This document shows positions 1 through 12,754 of a stretch of 64,000 nt of DNA, piece by piece. How positions within the stretch are numbered: the first letter of the stretch is position 1; the number at the start of each line of letters is the position of its first letter. The notes under the pieces are model-generated. The model made no database searches. It saw only the letters and a program-made list of their open reading frames with translations, and was not told where the DNA came from. Source of the DNA: Coriaria nepalensis (Eukaryota; Streptophyta; Magnoliopsida; Cucurbitales; Coriariaceae); contig CP114499.1 of assembly GCA_027186245.1 (NCBI GenBank), positions 1,679,001 through 1,743,000 on the forward strand. The letters run 5' to 3'. The position numbers and the translations under genes are program-made.

Positions 1-67
1 TAGATTTTTTTTACACTTATTCTACAGCAACAATAAATTCTTTGGCTCTTTTTGATCTTAGGTAAAC

Positions 68-285
68 CACCCTTAAGGTGCTTAGGAAGAGTCTTTTTCA
101 TAGTCTTAAGGTTCAAATGATTCGATTTCTCCCACCTCTCATAAAGAGCTTTTCTCATAGAAATGGGCTTAGTAGGATCATCAATCCATAAAGGAAGATT
201 GATAGTAGCAAATCCAAGGGAAAACTCAATATCATCTTTCCATTTCTTAAAATTGCTTCCAATCATGACCTCAATTACTGTATTA
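68..285 (-). pseudogene. Ty1/copia gag remnant
   Basis: Read on the minus strand, this stretch encodes a recognisable copia Gag segment. Landmarks are a K-K-W-K-D-D-I-E-F start, then L-P-L-W-I-D-D, A-L-Y-E-R-W-E-K-S-N, and a run ending H-L-K-G-G-L-P-K. Just after this the frame shifts by one base, and the other frame continues with A-K-E-F-I-V-A-V-E before a stop. This matches the order of motifs in plant copia Gag proteins. The frameshift and stop show it is dead. The rest of the polyprotein would lie beyond the left window edge. A primer-binding site and LTR edge at about 1971-1985 have the same orientation, so all three probably belong to one element. Confidence 0.75.
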
Positions 286-1970
286 TTACTATTCCTGGCA
301 ATGGAGATTGTGTTCACTATAAGAGTGCAACATTTATATTAGTTCAAAACAGGACAAACTAGAATGAGCTTCAACACCGAATAAGTTTTATTCATTAAAA
401 AAGTCTAGGCGCATCATTGCAACTCCTCTTTGGGCAGAGAATACAACATCTTATAGGTCATCCCTCTTATGAAGATAATATATAATGGTTGTTAACATTA
501 ACATTTTTTATCCCCTTTGGGTAGATAAACCCTCTAGCCCAATATACCTCATACCCTTATGTTTCAGGAGCCTTTTAATTAAAATACACAATAACTCATT
601 TTGGGCAGGCGATTATATGCAATAACTGAAGGATATCTTGTTCCTTAATGTTTGAGAAATCATTAGAAATCTAATGAATGAACCACTTTGACAATTAACA
701 TTTACATCAATCCATAACGACTCTCAAAACCATGATATATTAAACTTTAATGGGAGCCTAAGAACAATATGCATAACAAAACCGTATTTATGCATGCGAT
801 CAATACAAATGGGGTAAACCCCAATGATCTCTTTATTTATTATATTCAAGTATGACTTTGTAATTTATGCATTTAATATTTTATTTATATTTAATAGTGA
901 TGAATTTATTTATTTCAATACATCATGGATACATATTAGGAGAATGCCCACTATAATTAACCTCTCCAAAACATATATAATTTCTTGTGAATTTTATTTT
1001 TAAAAAGGTATTTATTTTTTAAGGGAGTGGGTTAATTATCTTAATTTTATCAATAATTAATTAATAATAAATACCTAAGGTTTCAAAAAATTAAATTCAT
1101 AATCTAACCCAAAATCACGCAATGAAAATTTGGCAGTTTTAGAACTACCATTGGAGGTTCCATGTGACCTCACGCGCTGCCACCCGCACGTAGGCTTTGC
1201 TCCACGGCTACTGTTCACTTTCATCTTTGCCTAGTAGCTTCACCCGACCCGAATCTGGCCCAAATTTCGCCCAATTGCAAACCCGATTCCATGAAAATTG
1301 GGATTTTTGTCAATCTCATTGTTTCCTTACTATTTTTCTTATGATTAAGGTAAGCTTTTGATACTGATTCTCGTTTCTAATCTATTAGAAATATCAATTT
1401 GTTCAAAAATCTAAGGTTTGAATTTGCAGATCTAAGAAGCATGAAACCCTTAATTTTTCAGAATTGTAATTTCTTACTATAACACCATAATCAGATCCAT
1501 AATCAAGAGCATATCATTTGCAAACATCACGGAAGCATATTCGTTCAAGAATCATATCAATTTATCAACCAATTATTACAAATTCATACAAATAACTCAA
1601 GCATCCAAATATAATATGAAAATATTAAAACTTGAAATTCTCCTTGCATATATCATATTATTCAAAATAAAATATGGGGTAAATCATTATACGAAAGTGA
1701 AACAACCCTAACTTAATTTTAACAAAACATAATACATAAGTCTGATTTTGATTTCATAGACTGATGTGTATTCAAGCAATATCATGTAATCCAATTTTTA
1801 GATTTATTATTTAAAACATATATCTGAAAATTACATGTTAGAGATAACATACAAAAATGAAAGTGTATAAAATTATTTAAAATTCAACAATATGCCAATA
1901 TAATTATATATGTGAATAACGATACACATCATATAATCACAAAATCCAATCTTGAATCTAATTATGATAG
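286..1970. other. AT-rich stretch, probable copia leader
   Basis: I see no convincing gene here. The stretch is AT-rich, with one GC-richer island at about 1150-1290. It lies between the minus-strand gag remnant and the minus-strand primer-binding site, so it is best explained as an elongated and decayed untranslated leader of that copia element. Other insertions may be hidden in it. Confidence 0.4.
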
Positions 1971-1982
1971 ACTCTAATACCA
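1971..1982 (-). other. copia primer-binding site, degenerate
   Basis: The minus strand reads TGGTATTAGAGTC here, one or two changes from TGGTATCAGAGC, the site complementary to initiator tRNA-Met that primes plant copia elements. It lies two bases inside the LTR edge, at the expected spacing, and upstream of the gag remnant on the same strand. Confidence 0.6.
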
Positions 1983-1984
1983 CA

Positions 1985-2580
1985 TGTTAGAAATATTATA
2001 TATCCAATAAATCAATCATATTAGAATCAAGATACGAATTAGAAAACATAAATAATGATTAAAGAATTGTACATGAACTCGTCATTGGATTATAGACACA
2101 ATTTCATATCGCTCTCAAAGGACTAGGCCTTCTTCTTTATCTCGGTAGAACTTTAGACGACTCGATGATTCGTCAAGATTACTAGTAGAGAGGAGATCTA
2201 GGCAATTTATAAGCGTTAAAATAGACCATTTCATTACAGATCACCGCTCTACATAAGCCTACACTGCTATCCAACTACGTCTAATAAAATATGAGATGTG
2301 CTAAGAACCATTATCAATTGATCACATAATTTTATTGGACCTCAAACATATCTTCCAATCCGACCATATTATACAGCCTGTTTTCATAAAACTAAAATAC
2401 AAAATTAATTATTCCAATTATTTTTAAAAAATCAATGTCACCATTAATAAGAAAATAAAACGAACTTCTCATTAAACTTAATTTTGTGCATTGTTTTGAT
2501 TAATCTTAAAATTGGGTGTCTATGATTTAAAACAAATATTTGAGGAGCATTGGATTAGTTTATAATAATGTAGGGGAAAA
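1985..2580 (-). repeat. 5' LTR of the copia element (outer end uncertain)
   Basis: The edge next to the primer-binding site is TGTTAG on the plus strand, meaning the LTR ends CTAACA on the minus strand as copia LTRs do. The outer end cannot be fixed because no second LTR copy or target duplication is visible in the window. The given right end is only where the sequence begins to look like ordinary upstream DNA of the next gene. Confidence 0.4.
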
Positions 2581-2836
2581 TTATTGTTTATACAACTTAA
2601 GAGGGCATTAAGTTTAATAGTCTATAGTTAAGGGATATTAGTGCAATCAACCCAAATTAATTACAGAAGTCAGAGAGAGAAACTCGCTGTCTCTTGCTTG
2701 GACGAAGCAAATCATCATCGTCAATGTCATTTCTCTGTCAATTCCATATCTTATGCTCACTCTTCTTCTTCTTCTTCGTCTAACAAGTACTAACTACTCC
2801 GTTTTCTCAGTTCTCTTTCCCTAGATTCTTTCAATT

Positions 2837-5471
2837 ATGAATCAAAAGGTGAACACTTGGCGAAATTTGGCGATCATTAGCATTCTCTTTACTACCTTCT
2901 TCTGCTTCGAGATTGACGCCGCCGCGCGGGGCCGGAGTCAACCTACTGAAAGGATTTCAGGTGATATTTCCTGCTTATTTTATCAGTTTGCTACTTTGCT
3001 CGTTTTCAGTGCTACATCTGATTTCAGCTAGTTGATCTGTTACATCTTTGTCTGCATGTTGCTTACTACTGCAGAGTTTTGATCTATTCTACTTGTTGTT
3101 GATCTTAGTTCTGATTAGGTGTATAGATGGTTGTTCGTAGCTCAATTTGATAGCTGCTTGCTAGATTTGACTTTGATTCTTCTTGTGTTTCTACTACAAA
3201 TTTTGGTACGTTTCCTAAATTTACTCGAGGACAATGAATCGAAAGAAGAACAATCTCTAACGCAGAAAATTAATCTGGATTATGCTTTTGAATTCATGAT
3301 TCAGGTGCAGTGGGTTGAAGCATTGTAGAGTGGAAAGCTTGTGTAGTAAAAGGTCGAAAGTTTGGAGAAATTTCATGTCAAAAGCAATGTACTGTATCAA
3401 TAGGGTTTTGTCTAGTATGAAAGAGATTTCTAAAATATTGGTAATTTCGTTATTCATATAAGGTATACCACCAGTTGATTATATGAGACCGGTAAGAGAC
3501 TTGTGAAGGGGCGGAAATTAACAAAGATGCTTCGGAACCATATGATTTTGGAATGATCGTGCCGACTATTACCATAATATTAGGGAAATACTTTAATTAA
3601 GAGGCACATCTTATAGGAATATCATATAGAAGAGTGAGATTAATATTCTTACTTCTAGAAGAATTTTCTATTGTATTTATCTCAAGACAGTTGAGCATTG
3701 TGTCAGGCGATCAGGTCTAGAAGGATAAATTTGGAAAAGCTAGTGTTTGGATATTGGTTTGAAGAGAGAGACTAGGACCTTCATGTTTGAACTTTATCAC
3801 TTATTATCAACACATTTTCAAGATTTTAAGGATAATTAACCTTACTCAGAAATTTGGATTAAGGAATTAAATCTGCTAAATAAATAAAAAACAATTTTAA
3901 TTCATTGTGTTTGTCATTGTGTAGGCAGTGCTGGTGATGTATTGGAAGATGATCCAGTGGGAAGGTTAAAGGTGTTTGTGTATGAACTTCCCAGCAAATA
4001 CAACAAGAAAATTCTCCAAAAGGACCCGAGATGCCTAAATCACATGTTTGCAGCTGAGATATTTATGCATCGATTTCTCTTATCTAGTCCTGTGCGGACC
4101 CTCAATCCTGAAGACGCTGACTGGTTTTACACTCCAGTATACACAACTTGTGACCTGACACCAAATGGCCTCCCTTTGCCATTTAAGTCCCCAAGGATGA
4201 TGAGAAGTGCAATACAGCTTATCTCCTCGAATTGGCCTTACTGGAACCGGACCGAAGGGGCTGATCACTTTTTTGTAGTGCCCCATGATTTTGGAGCTTG
4301 CTTTCACTATCAAGTAAGAAGATTTACTCTTCGTTCCTTTCATAATAGCTTTGTGGTTACTTTAAGACCATGACGTTTTATTTATTTATTTGCTATAGGA
4401 AGAAAAGGCGATTGAAAGGGGAATCCTTCACATGCTCCAACGTGCTACCTTGGTTCAGACATTTGGACAAAGGAATCATGTTTGCTTGAAAGAGGGATCA
4501 ATTACTGTTCCTCCTTACGCTCCTCCACAAAAAATGCATTCCCACTTCATTCCTGAGAAGACTCCTAGGTCTATCTTCGTCTATTTCCGTGGATTGTTTT
4601 ATGATGTCGGAAATGATCCAGAAGGCGGTTATTATGCAAGGTATTGTTGCTAACCCTTTCATTTAAACTTGGGTCATTTAGACGTCCAAAGTCTCAAGCA
4701 TTTAAACTTGGGTCTTCATCTCAGATCTTTTTTGTTTTCCCAAGCATTTGAATATATGTGTATCACTTTAAATAAGAGGGGATGTATCCTAGAAAAAGTA
4801 ATTGAAGGAGAAAAACTTGGGAATTATCCTCAGATTCTATAAAAGCATGAATTTTATAAACTAAATTACTTATTCCAGGGTGTAGATAATATATATTCTT
4901 ATGTAATGAATTTAAATCTAGAGATACTGAAGTTTCAACTATCTCACAATTTTACAGAGGTGCAAGAGCAGCAGTATGGGAGAACTTCAAAGACAACCCA
5001 CTTTTCGACATTTCGACAGAGCATCCAACCACATACTACGAAGACATGCAACGAGCCGTCTTTTGTCTTTGCCCACTTGGGTGGGCCCCATGGAGCCCTA
5101 GATTAGTAGAGGCAGTGATATTTGGCTGCATCCCTGTCATCATAGCAGATGATATCGTTTTACCTTTTGCGGATGCAATCCCATGGGAAGAAATCGGGGT
5201 CTTTGTAGCTGAGAAGTATGTTTCTGACCTAGACACCATTCTTACTTCCATCCCACTTGATATAATTTTAAGGAAGCAGAGATTACTTGCAAACCCTTCA
5301 ATGAAACAAGCCATGTTGTTTCCACAACCGGCTCAACCTGGAGATGCTTTTCATCAGGTTCTAAATGGACTTGCCCGGAAATTGCCTCATGGCAGAAGTA
5401 TTTACCTTAAATCCGGTGAGAAGATTTTAAATTGGACCGCAGGCCCAGTGGGCGACCTTAAACCCTGGTAG
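2837..5471 (+). CDS. IRX10: Xylan xylosyltransferase, IRX10/IRX10-like (GT47)
   Basis: Four exons: 2837-2960, 3925-4313, 4399-4640 and 4958-5471, joined in phase to give 422 residues (Arabidopsis IRX10-LIKE has about 415). The family, GT47 exostosin-type, elongates the beta-1,4-xylose backbone of glucuronoxylan in the Golgi as part of the xylan synthase complex with IRX9 and IRX14 types. Residues 1-26 hold a hydrophobic N-terminal signal or anchor. From T-E-R-I-S-G-S-A-G-D-V-L onward the protein is almost collinear with Arabidopsis IRX10 and IRX10L, including V-P-H-D-F-G-A-C-F-H-Y-Q, the C-L-C-P-L-G-W-A-P-W-S-P-R-L-V-E-A block and the C-terminus D-L-K-P-W. Intron 1 is long (964 bp). The start is the first ATG, in frame with a plausible signal sequence. 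I cannot tell IRX10 from IRX10L reliably because residues of both occur. No lesion is visible. Confidence 0.95.
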
Positions 5472-6068
5472 TAGTTGGAATAAGTAACAGCACATTATTT
5501 AAGCTCTAGCCCCTCTAGTCCTTCTTGGATTAGCTTAAGCAAGACGTATATCACATCTGGTAGTTGTTGGAATTGTAGTAGTGTTTAGATTACATATGTA
5601 TAATCTTGGAATTTTATTTGGTTCAACGTTTGAAACTGGAGTTTCGGTAAATTGAAATCTATGTAGGTTAGATTTTACTTTTATATTAGTGTTTCAATAC
5701 AAACTGAAGTTTTATAGACCTCAAACTGGATTTTAATGGAAACTGCTTTTCTGTCTTGTAACTGTTGTCTTTGTGTATCATAAACAACAAAGACAAACTC
5801 TGTGGGGCCTATACCAAAAGTAGATTGTATCTGGCCTTCATCTCAGTTGGTACAAGCGCTAGACAGAAAAGGGTAAGAAGCTTCCTCTGTTTCGAAAGAT
5901 AAGAAAAGGCAGGGTATAGAAAAATGTAAACAGTGAAAGCCTGGCTTCCACGTAAACCATTTTACCCTCTTTCTTATATGTGTCGTTTGTTATCTTCTTC
6001 CTTATCAGAACTCTCTTTTAGAGAGAGAGAGAGAGAGAGAGAGAGGTTGATTGTAGTGTGACAGAAAA
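5472..6068. other. Intergenic spacer, IRX10 3' end and RBD1 promoter
   Basis: This stretch holds the 3' untranslated region of the xylosyltransferase gene and the promoter and leader of the rubredoxin gene. A GA dinucleotide repeat (about 13 units) runs from 6020 to 6046, about 20 bases before the next start codon. I see nothing else. Confidence 0.6.
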
Positions 6069-7541
6069 ATGGCCCAGCAAGTGATGCAGTTTCAGTCACA
6101 CAGCACCATCAAGGCCCTCTTGTCGAAATCTCCTGCCGCAACCACTAATGGCAGCAGCCGCCGCCAATCTCTCCAGTTGCCGCTAAGATCATCTTTCTTC
6201 TCCTCTCCATCATTTAACCTTTTGCTTGTTCCTTCTCTTGGAAATCAAGAAAAGGCAATTGCTACTTCAAGTGCTCCTACTATGCGAGTTGCATCCAAAC
6301 AAGCCTATATCTGTCGGGATTGCGGGTAAAATTTTCCGGCTACCTGTCTTAAAAATTCTTCTGTTTTTGGTTAGAAGAAAAATTTGATGTTTCAGTATTG
6401 AGGTTCGATGCAATGTTCTTTTGTAGGTACATTTACAATGACAGGACTCCTTTTGATAAGTTACCTGACAAGTACTTCTGTCCTGGTAATCATTTCACTC
6501 AATTTTTCACACTAATTTTGATCACTCTTTTATTGCATGAACCAAGAATTCAAGTAAGATTCTGTGAGTTATAAATTAAAAAAAAAAATTAATATATATA
6601 TATATATAATAGTTAGATTACGTAAGCTGGAATTTGATTTTGTGAGCCAAATTGAATTTTCAAACTTCAGTTTTGAACAAAGTAGTTGCTTTGTTAGATT
6701 GCGGGGTCAAGTTGAATATTGGATTTCGATCGAACTGAGTTCTAGACTGGAACTGGAGTTTCAAATTCTATAGAAAATGAAGAACTAAAAAGTATTGAGC
6801 TTCCTTTTGACTCAAAATCTAATCCATATCTCAAGTTTTCAAGAGTAAACACAAAGTATGCTTGAATCTTTGACATCTCTACAAAACACATGTCAGTTAT
6901 TCAATGTAGTGCATAATAGAAGTGATAAAATAGAAAAAGTATAATGTTGTGATTATGAATTTTGATGCCCAAACGGCAGTTTGTGGTGCTCCCAAAAGAC
7001 GGTTTAGGGCTTACCAGCCAGCAGTGAGTAAAAATGCGAACGCCGCAGATGTTAGGAAGGAAAGAAAGGCTGAACTCCAGCGAGATGAGGCTATTGGGTA
7101 AGTTCATTAATTAATTTATTAATTACTATTATTATATGAGATTTAGCCCAGTAGTATAATGTAACTAGCTTTTAAAATATAAATCGAATTTAAGTTTAAT
7201 TAGTTTGAATTTAATGAAAGAATAATAATAATAATAATATGTTGATTTGTATAATAATATATATTTGTTTTTATACATATTATTGTAAAATTATACTAAG
7301 TTATTCTTATAAAAAAATAATAATGGTGCTCCTAACCGACTTAACATATTTCATTACAACCTCTTGTTATATATTATAAATATAATCAAAAAAAAATTAT
7401 GAAACATATTTCATTACAACTTCATGTTAATACCGAGTATTAACTGCTTAAACTGTGAACAGGAAGGCACTCCCAATTGCTGTTGTCGTGGGAATAGTAG
7501 CTCTCCTAGGACTATACTTCTACCTCAACACAACCCTTTGA
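6069..7541 (+). CDS. RBD1: Thylakoid membrane rubredoxin (RBD1-type)
   Basis: Four exons: 6069-6325, 6427-6485, 6980-7097 and 7463-7541, giving 170 residues. Residues 1-75 are Ser/Ala/Arg-rich, as expected for a chloroplast transit peptide. The rubredoxin fold follows, with iron ligands C82-x2-C85-G and C104-P-x-C107-G. A charged linker leads to one C-terminal transmembrane helix at about 147-165 and a short tail. This order (transit peptide, rubredoxin, C-terminal anchor) is that of RBD1, a thylakoid-bound rubredoxin needed for photosystem II assembly in algae and Arabidopsis. All four ligand cysteines are present and no reading-frame damage is seen. It is more likely RBD1 than the PDZ-containing ENH1, because no PDZ domain precedes the rubredoxin. 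Confidence 0.9.
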
Positions 7542-7748
7542 GCTCCTTAATATAAATAGTCATTGGTCCTATAATATAAAATCATATATTATTATGTAAG
7601 GAAGTATACTACCAAAATGTGACATGCTATAATAATAAATTTTTTATTTTTTTTTTTGGTAATATTTTTATTGATCAAGGGAAAAGAATGGAAAATTATA
7701 CACATTCTTGTCCTATCTTTTTACATATAACATAATAGATAACAAGTA

Positions 7749-10509
7749 TTACTCCTGCAAGATGAATGAACCCTCTATTCTTTTCTCCACTGATTTCTGA
7801 GAAGGGAAATTAAGAGTTGTAAACATGTTATTGAAGCTAGAAGATGATACACAAGGCTTGAACTCATATGGACCTTCCTTTGCCCCCCAAACCTTTCAAG
7901 GAAAAAAAAAGTAAAAATCACTCGATTAATAGTTTCGACTATTGGGCAATTAAAAGATAGAAAAAGGCACAAAAAAAAGACGCACTTGGTTTCCATTATC
8001 CTCATAGCCCCTTTCCCAAGTATGTATCTCATTGTTCTTCATAATTGCAAGTTCGGTAGTGCAATACGTTGCTCCATTCTGTACAAATCAAAAAGGTGGA
8101 GATAAAAAGAAGAAGAGATGAAAATGAATGAAAAACCGATGTTATCGTCAAAAGAGGCCATCTTTACGGATTTAAGTACTTACCCATGAGTTTGGAAAAC
8201 CTCCTGATGGAGTTGAACCTGCATATAAGCATCGCTTCCCGCGTTCACAGCGTTTAAGGTATAACATTGTTAGATGCTCTGCAATGTCCTAAAGAGAGAC
8301 ATGGCAGACCTAGAATTAAACTAAAAAGAAGCTAATAACTCCAAAGCCTTAAGGCAAACATTTTGTATGATAAAAATAGTTAAATTGAGGCCAAAAGCTC
8401 CAGCTTCAAGTCACTAATTAAAAATCCCAAGGGAGATTCCACACTGAAAGCTAGCCTAAAATAAAGCCCAGCAAGTATGCATCTATTGTATTTTAAGATT
8501 CAGTGAGTGTATTTAGGCCGGATTAAGTGGAGCCTTGGTTATACTTGTGATCCTAAATTGAATTTTGCAAACTCAAAATGGATTTCAGAGTCAAACCAGC
8601 ATTTAAAAATTTGATCAGAATCATGCAAGTTAACAAGCAATAGGTCTCCCACTAGAATAAGATGCTAAAAAAGGATCATCTTGGTTCAATAACTATGCAT
8701 CCTCTTTGCTTTGTTTTGATAGGATTGTGATTTGGTTGTTAAGGACAATCTTGAAACTAAATAGTAAAGTTCTTCAAAATCTAGTACAAAAGAAAAATCA
8801 GGTTTACCCCAATAACTTCCTCAGGAAGAGGCCGCTGGTCCTTGGGACGATCACAAAAGTTCTTGTATTCCTCTACATCTCGAATAGCATATGAACTTAG
8901 CTGTCAATAATTGACCACAAGTTACCAATCTTATCAGTAAAAAAAAACAAAAAAACAAATAAAAAAAAGAGCAAGAAAAAAAAAAACCAAGAATCAAAAT
9001 ATGAATCTGTAATTACTACAAGATATAGCTCATGCCACCACATCAGATATATCATAAAGAGACGTATTAATATAACATTAACCGAGATTGCCTCTCACAC
9101 CAAGACACATAACTAAGATCACCTGGCATATAGGGTAGTAGTTGAAACTCAGAAACAAGGTTCGCTTTTACCATTAGCTCCACTGTCGCTGAGTTTGCCT
9201 ACACGTTTCTAAAACTCAGTTTTGATTTAACTTAATAAATTTAAACTCTTCAATAAATAGCAAAAACGTTATCTCAACTAAAATATAACCTTATACTAAA
9301 ACCCATTTTCGAAATCCTTCTAAAATCGTTTGTGGAAACTGACCCTTTATCTCACAATTCAACCAAAATATAGATAGGCCAAACTCTAGTTTACTTGTAC
9401 TTCATCCCAAATTCTTTCCAAATCCAAGCATTCTAGGGTCCATTTGGTTAATCCCAATCCTTATAGAAAATCCAAATTACCTCACTATCTACATAAAATA
9501 CAGCTCAATCTAACCATATTTTACGGAAAATAAAGCTTCCAATTTTAACCAAATGGATCCCAAATCTACTCATTTGTTTAAGAGATGGAAGATATTTATT
9601 ACAGCACTCACCTCAACATCACAGTTCATCTGCTTTGGACAAGGCTTCACCATATAGAATCTCTGAAACCAGATTACCAAGTCGAATTAATGAAGTGTAG
9701 ACAGACATGTTTTTCTGGAAATTTAAACCTGTAAGCTTGTCAAATTAACAAACACTTAAGAAGGAGCTTGCAAGAACGTTCTTCACTCTCACAGTGTGAG
9801 CGCAATCAGGAAGTAGCATTTGGGTATACCTGGCGAAATGGTTTCTGAGGATTTCTCCGGAATGCCTGCCAAAAGCAACAAATTCTTAAAGAGTGAGTTT
9901 GGATTGACATTTTTCAAACTGGAGTTTAGTAAAACAAAAGTCTTAAAATGGAACCAATTTAAAGTTTTATTAATTAATTTAATTTAATTTAATTCATTGT
10001 CTGTCTATTACACTTACTTTTTCAAGATATAAAAGATGAGAACCATCTGCCATTTCTGCTGCAGGGCAAGCGAGCATTCTGAAATAACAACACTTAATCA
10101 TTAATGCAAAGAAAAGAAAAAAAAAAAAAAACCCCAATCTTTTCTTATTTAGAGTAAAAGAACAAGAAAAGAGTGCAATAAATTAGGGCTGGAATCTGTA
10201 AATTTTTAATACCTGACATTCAAGTAATTATCAGGATCTCTGGATGCTTGCTCTGTGGAGAACTATCCAATTTACACGTAAACAATAGTAAATTTCTGAA
10301 ACATCATCTCAAATTGCAAGAAAAGAAAAGAAAATATGTAAAGAAGAAGAAGGAAGAGAGAGAGAAACCTTTTGGCCGGAAAGGGAGCGAGCAACGAAAC
10401 GAGCATGGTCCCATCGAGTAGTGGAGCTGGTGAGTCGCCTGAGCAAGAGGGCACCTCCGACCACTAACAGCGTCTTCATTAGTAATCCTCTTGCTCTGCT
10501 GCTTCCCAT
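7749..10509 (-). CDS. CRL: CRUMPLED LEAF protein, chromophore lyase-like (CpcT/CpeT family)
   Basis: Nine exons on the minus strand: 10509-10369, 10250-10213, 10078-10018, 9865-9830, 9662-9612, 8900-8808, 8288-8184, 8078-7986 and 7892-7749, giving about 253 residues. The match is to plant CRL, a plastid outer-envelope protein of the CpcT/CpeT bilin-lyase fold that is needed for normal plastid division and cell differentiation. Landmarks are an N-terminal hydrophobic helix (residues 11-24), Q-A-S-R-D-P-D-N-Y, M-L-A-C-P-A-A-E-M, M-V-K-P-C-P-K, N-F-C-D-R-P-K-D-Q-R-P, C-L-Y-A-G-S-T-P, W-N-G-A-T-Y-C and E-G-P-Y-E-F-K-P. The exon 1/2 join keeps frame only if the second of two tandem AG acceptors is used. 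One usually conserved Trp in the A-F-W-R-T motif reads Arg here (A-F-R-R-N). An in-frame ATG further upstream would add a lysine run from a CTT repeat and is less likely. Confidence 0.9.
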
Positions 10510-10517
10510 TATTCTCT

Positions 10518-10548
<31 letters not shown>

Positions 10549-10619
10549 ATAGCACTTTCTGTATTCTGAGCGCCGATTCACACACTCTCTCTGTCTTCGA
10601 TTAAATTATACTTCTAATC

Positions 10620-12065
10620 TGAAGCAGGATCGTTCCATGTTGGCCGCGGGCTTTCTCGTCTTCTCCATCCTCGACTCCTTTTACACAACGAAAATGGCTT
10701 GTTGCTGGTAGTTTTCTAGTTTGTTATATATTTTCTGTTACTTCAACTTGAACCCCCAAATTTTGTCAGAACTAAAACTTTAACCCCCTCATTAAAAAAA
10801 GAAAAAAAAAAAGGCCACAGCTTTATTAGTTTAACTTGATACGTATTTTCTTATTAGAATTATCTATTTTAACTATTTAAAAAATTCCCCTAAATTTTAA
10901 AAATATATATTTTCTTATTTTAACCCTAAAATTTTAATTTTTTTATTTTCAATCCACTTTATCATTTTAAATCACATTACATTGTGAAGAATCGGTGGTC
11001 GATATCAGTTGAAGGGGGGCTGCTATTTTATGGAAGAATAACGAGAAATGAAATATTTAAAATACTGATCCTCATTACAAAGTTTTTTCAATTGAGACTG
11101 AAAGATTTCTGAGCCAGTGAAAGAGGTAGCTACAATAGACCTCCCTCTGCCTGCGCTTGTGGCTATGGCTCTTGAATTTAGGATCCGACCAACCTGAGTT
11201 AAACCTAATATAGTAGTTTCTGAATGTCAAAAGCACCTTTAAAGAACCAAACCTACAAAATTATACTAACCTAACCATTAGTTTTCAATAAAAATTAGCT
11301 TGCGATTCTCATTCAGTCATATTAGCAAATAGTTGGTATGCTTCTATAAGAAAAAAACATATCAACTATCAGGCATAAGAACTTCTATAAGCTCAGAACT
11401 CTATGATTTGATTTGACCACTTTGAGATAGCTGCTGAACTCGCATAATAATAATATAAAACATTCCAACTCCGTTTTTTTTTTTTTTTTTTTTTTCTTCT
11501 TCATTTCCTTTACTCGATTCCTCGAAAATGCATAAAGAAAAAAGCATGAAAAGGAAATGAAAACAAGGATTCGATGAATGCGTACCTTCATTCACCAGAA
11601 AACGGAAAAACGATCGAAAGCTTCTGAAAAACAAGATTAAGCCTTCCTCCGACGATGAAAAAGATCTAATATCATTGCGAGAATCTTATCGAAACGATCC
11701 AATTTCTTCACTAAAAATTAATCGAAATAATATGATTTTTTCATGAGAACCCGATTGAAATTATCCTATTTGAGCATCCAAACATCCTTCATTTTTCATG
11801 TTTAGGCTATTGCTTGTGATTAACGTTCTGGGTCTATTGCTACAACTTGATTAATCTCTCTACCGGCCCTAAATTCTTTAGTTTTTCACCCTACATAATC
11901 TAATTTTTTCTAGAAATCTTGAAACAAAAAAAATCAAAAAGACCTCTATGGCCATGGAGCTCGAAGCTCCATGCCCGTGAGCTTTGAGCTTCATATCCAT
12001 AGAGCTCGAGCACCACAATTAAGTAGTTTTTTATGTGGATAACCTAGGAAAGTCTTGAGGTGGGA
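10620..12065. other. Intergenic, AT-rich, no gene seen
   Basis: This stretch lies between the 5' end of CRL and a copia remnant. It contains homopolymer tracts such as a T run at 11475-11495. ORFs here depend on those low-complexity tracts. A small hairpin sits at 11953-11973. Confidence 0.5.
11953..11973. repeat. Short perfect hairpin (9-bp stem, 3-base loop)
   Basis: CATGGAGCT and AGCTCCATG flank the loop CGA. Related GAGCT words continue for about 40 bases to the right. It may be a transposon end or chance; there is no gene beside it to act on. Confidence 0.4.
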
Positions 12066-12099
12066 TTAAAAAAAAAAGAAATGACACGGGAGAGAAGAT

Positions 12100-12740
12100 T
12101 TGATGGTGGGATAGTGATACTCAACAGCCAAAACACGAAGTTTGGATGAACATGATGACTTTCTAGTATGAGGGGACAAGGGAGGAAAGTCATTATCAGT
12201 AAAAATTGTTTCAGAGTCTAAAGAAGGTATAGGAACACAAATGTCAGTGGGATTAGATGATGTATAAGAAGATGATGGAGTAGGCAAAGAAGAAGAAACT
12301 AAAGGAGAAGATGGTGAAACTGTGAGATCATCGGAGTCAAAAGAAAAAGGAGAGGGAAGATGGAAGATACAACGTAGAACTTTGACTTTTAGAAAGGAAG
12401 GAAAAAGGGAACACAGTTTCATAAAAGGAAATATTACGTATAACAATGATATTTTGAGATGACAAATCAAGGATTCTATAACCCTCTTGAGGATTTGGAT
12501 AAGCCAAGAAAACTCCAGAAATGGATTTAGGAGAAAACTTACCTTTGTGAGGTAAATTAGAGGTGTAGCAAAGATAACCAAATACCTTCATGTGAGATGA
12601 AGTAGGAGGTTTATGAAAAAGAACCTCAAAAGGAGTTTTACCATTGAGAAGTGGAGTGAGGATACGACTGATGAGATGTGTAGATGTAAGGATACTTTAA
12701 CCCCAAAGATGATTAAGCAAATGAGATTGAAATTTAAGGG
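12100..12740 (-). pseudogene. Ty1/copia integrase-core remnant
   Basis: The minus strand reads as the C-terminal half of a copia integrase, starting A-R-S-L-K-F-Q-S-H-L-L-N-H-L-W-G then a stop, continuing P-L-L-N-G-K-T-P-F-E-V-L and then K-V-F-G-Y-L-C-Y, G-K-F-S-P-K-S, G-V-F-L-A-Y-P-N-P-Q-E-G-Y-R-I and F-Y-E-T-V-F-P-F. A Ser/Pro-rich linker follows, as normally seen before reverse transcriptase, but no reverse transcriptase comes after it. The in-frame stop and missing flanks show it is a broken fragment. Confidence 0.8.
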
Positions 12741-12754
12741 ATCGAGCCATTTCT

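Noticed and set aside
10510..10581. Upstream in-frame ATG for CRL adding a lysine run
   Set aside because: The lysines come from a CTT microsatellite, and the family N-terminus fits the downstream ATG.
11385..11634. Two overlapping minus-strand ORFs with lysine runs
   Set aside because: They depend on a poly-T tract and have no family match or conserved motif.
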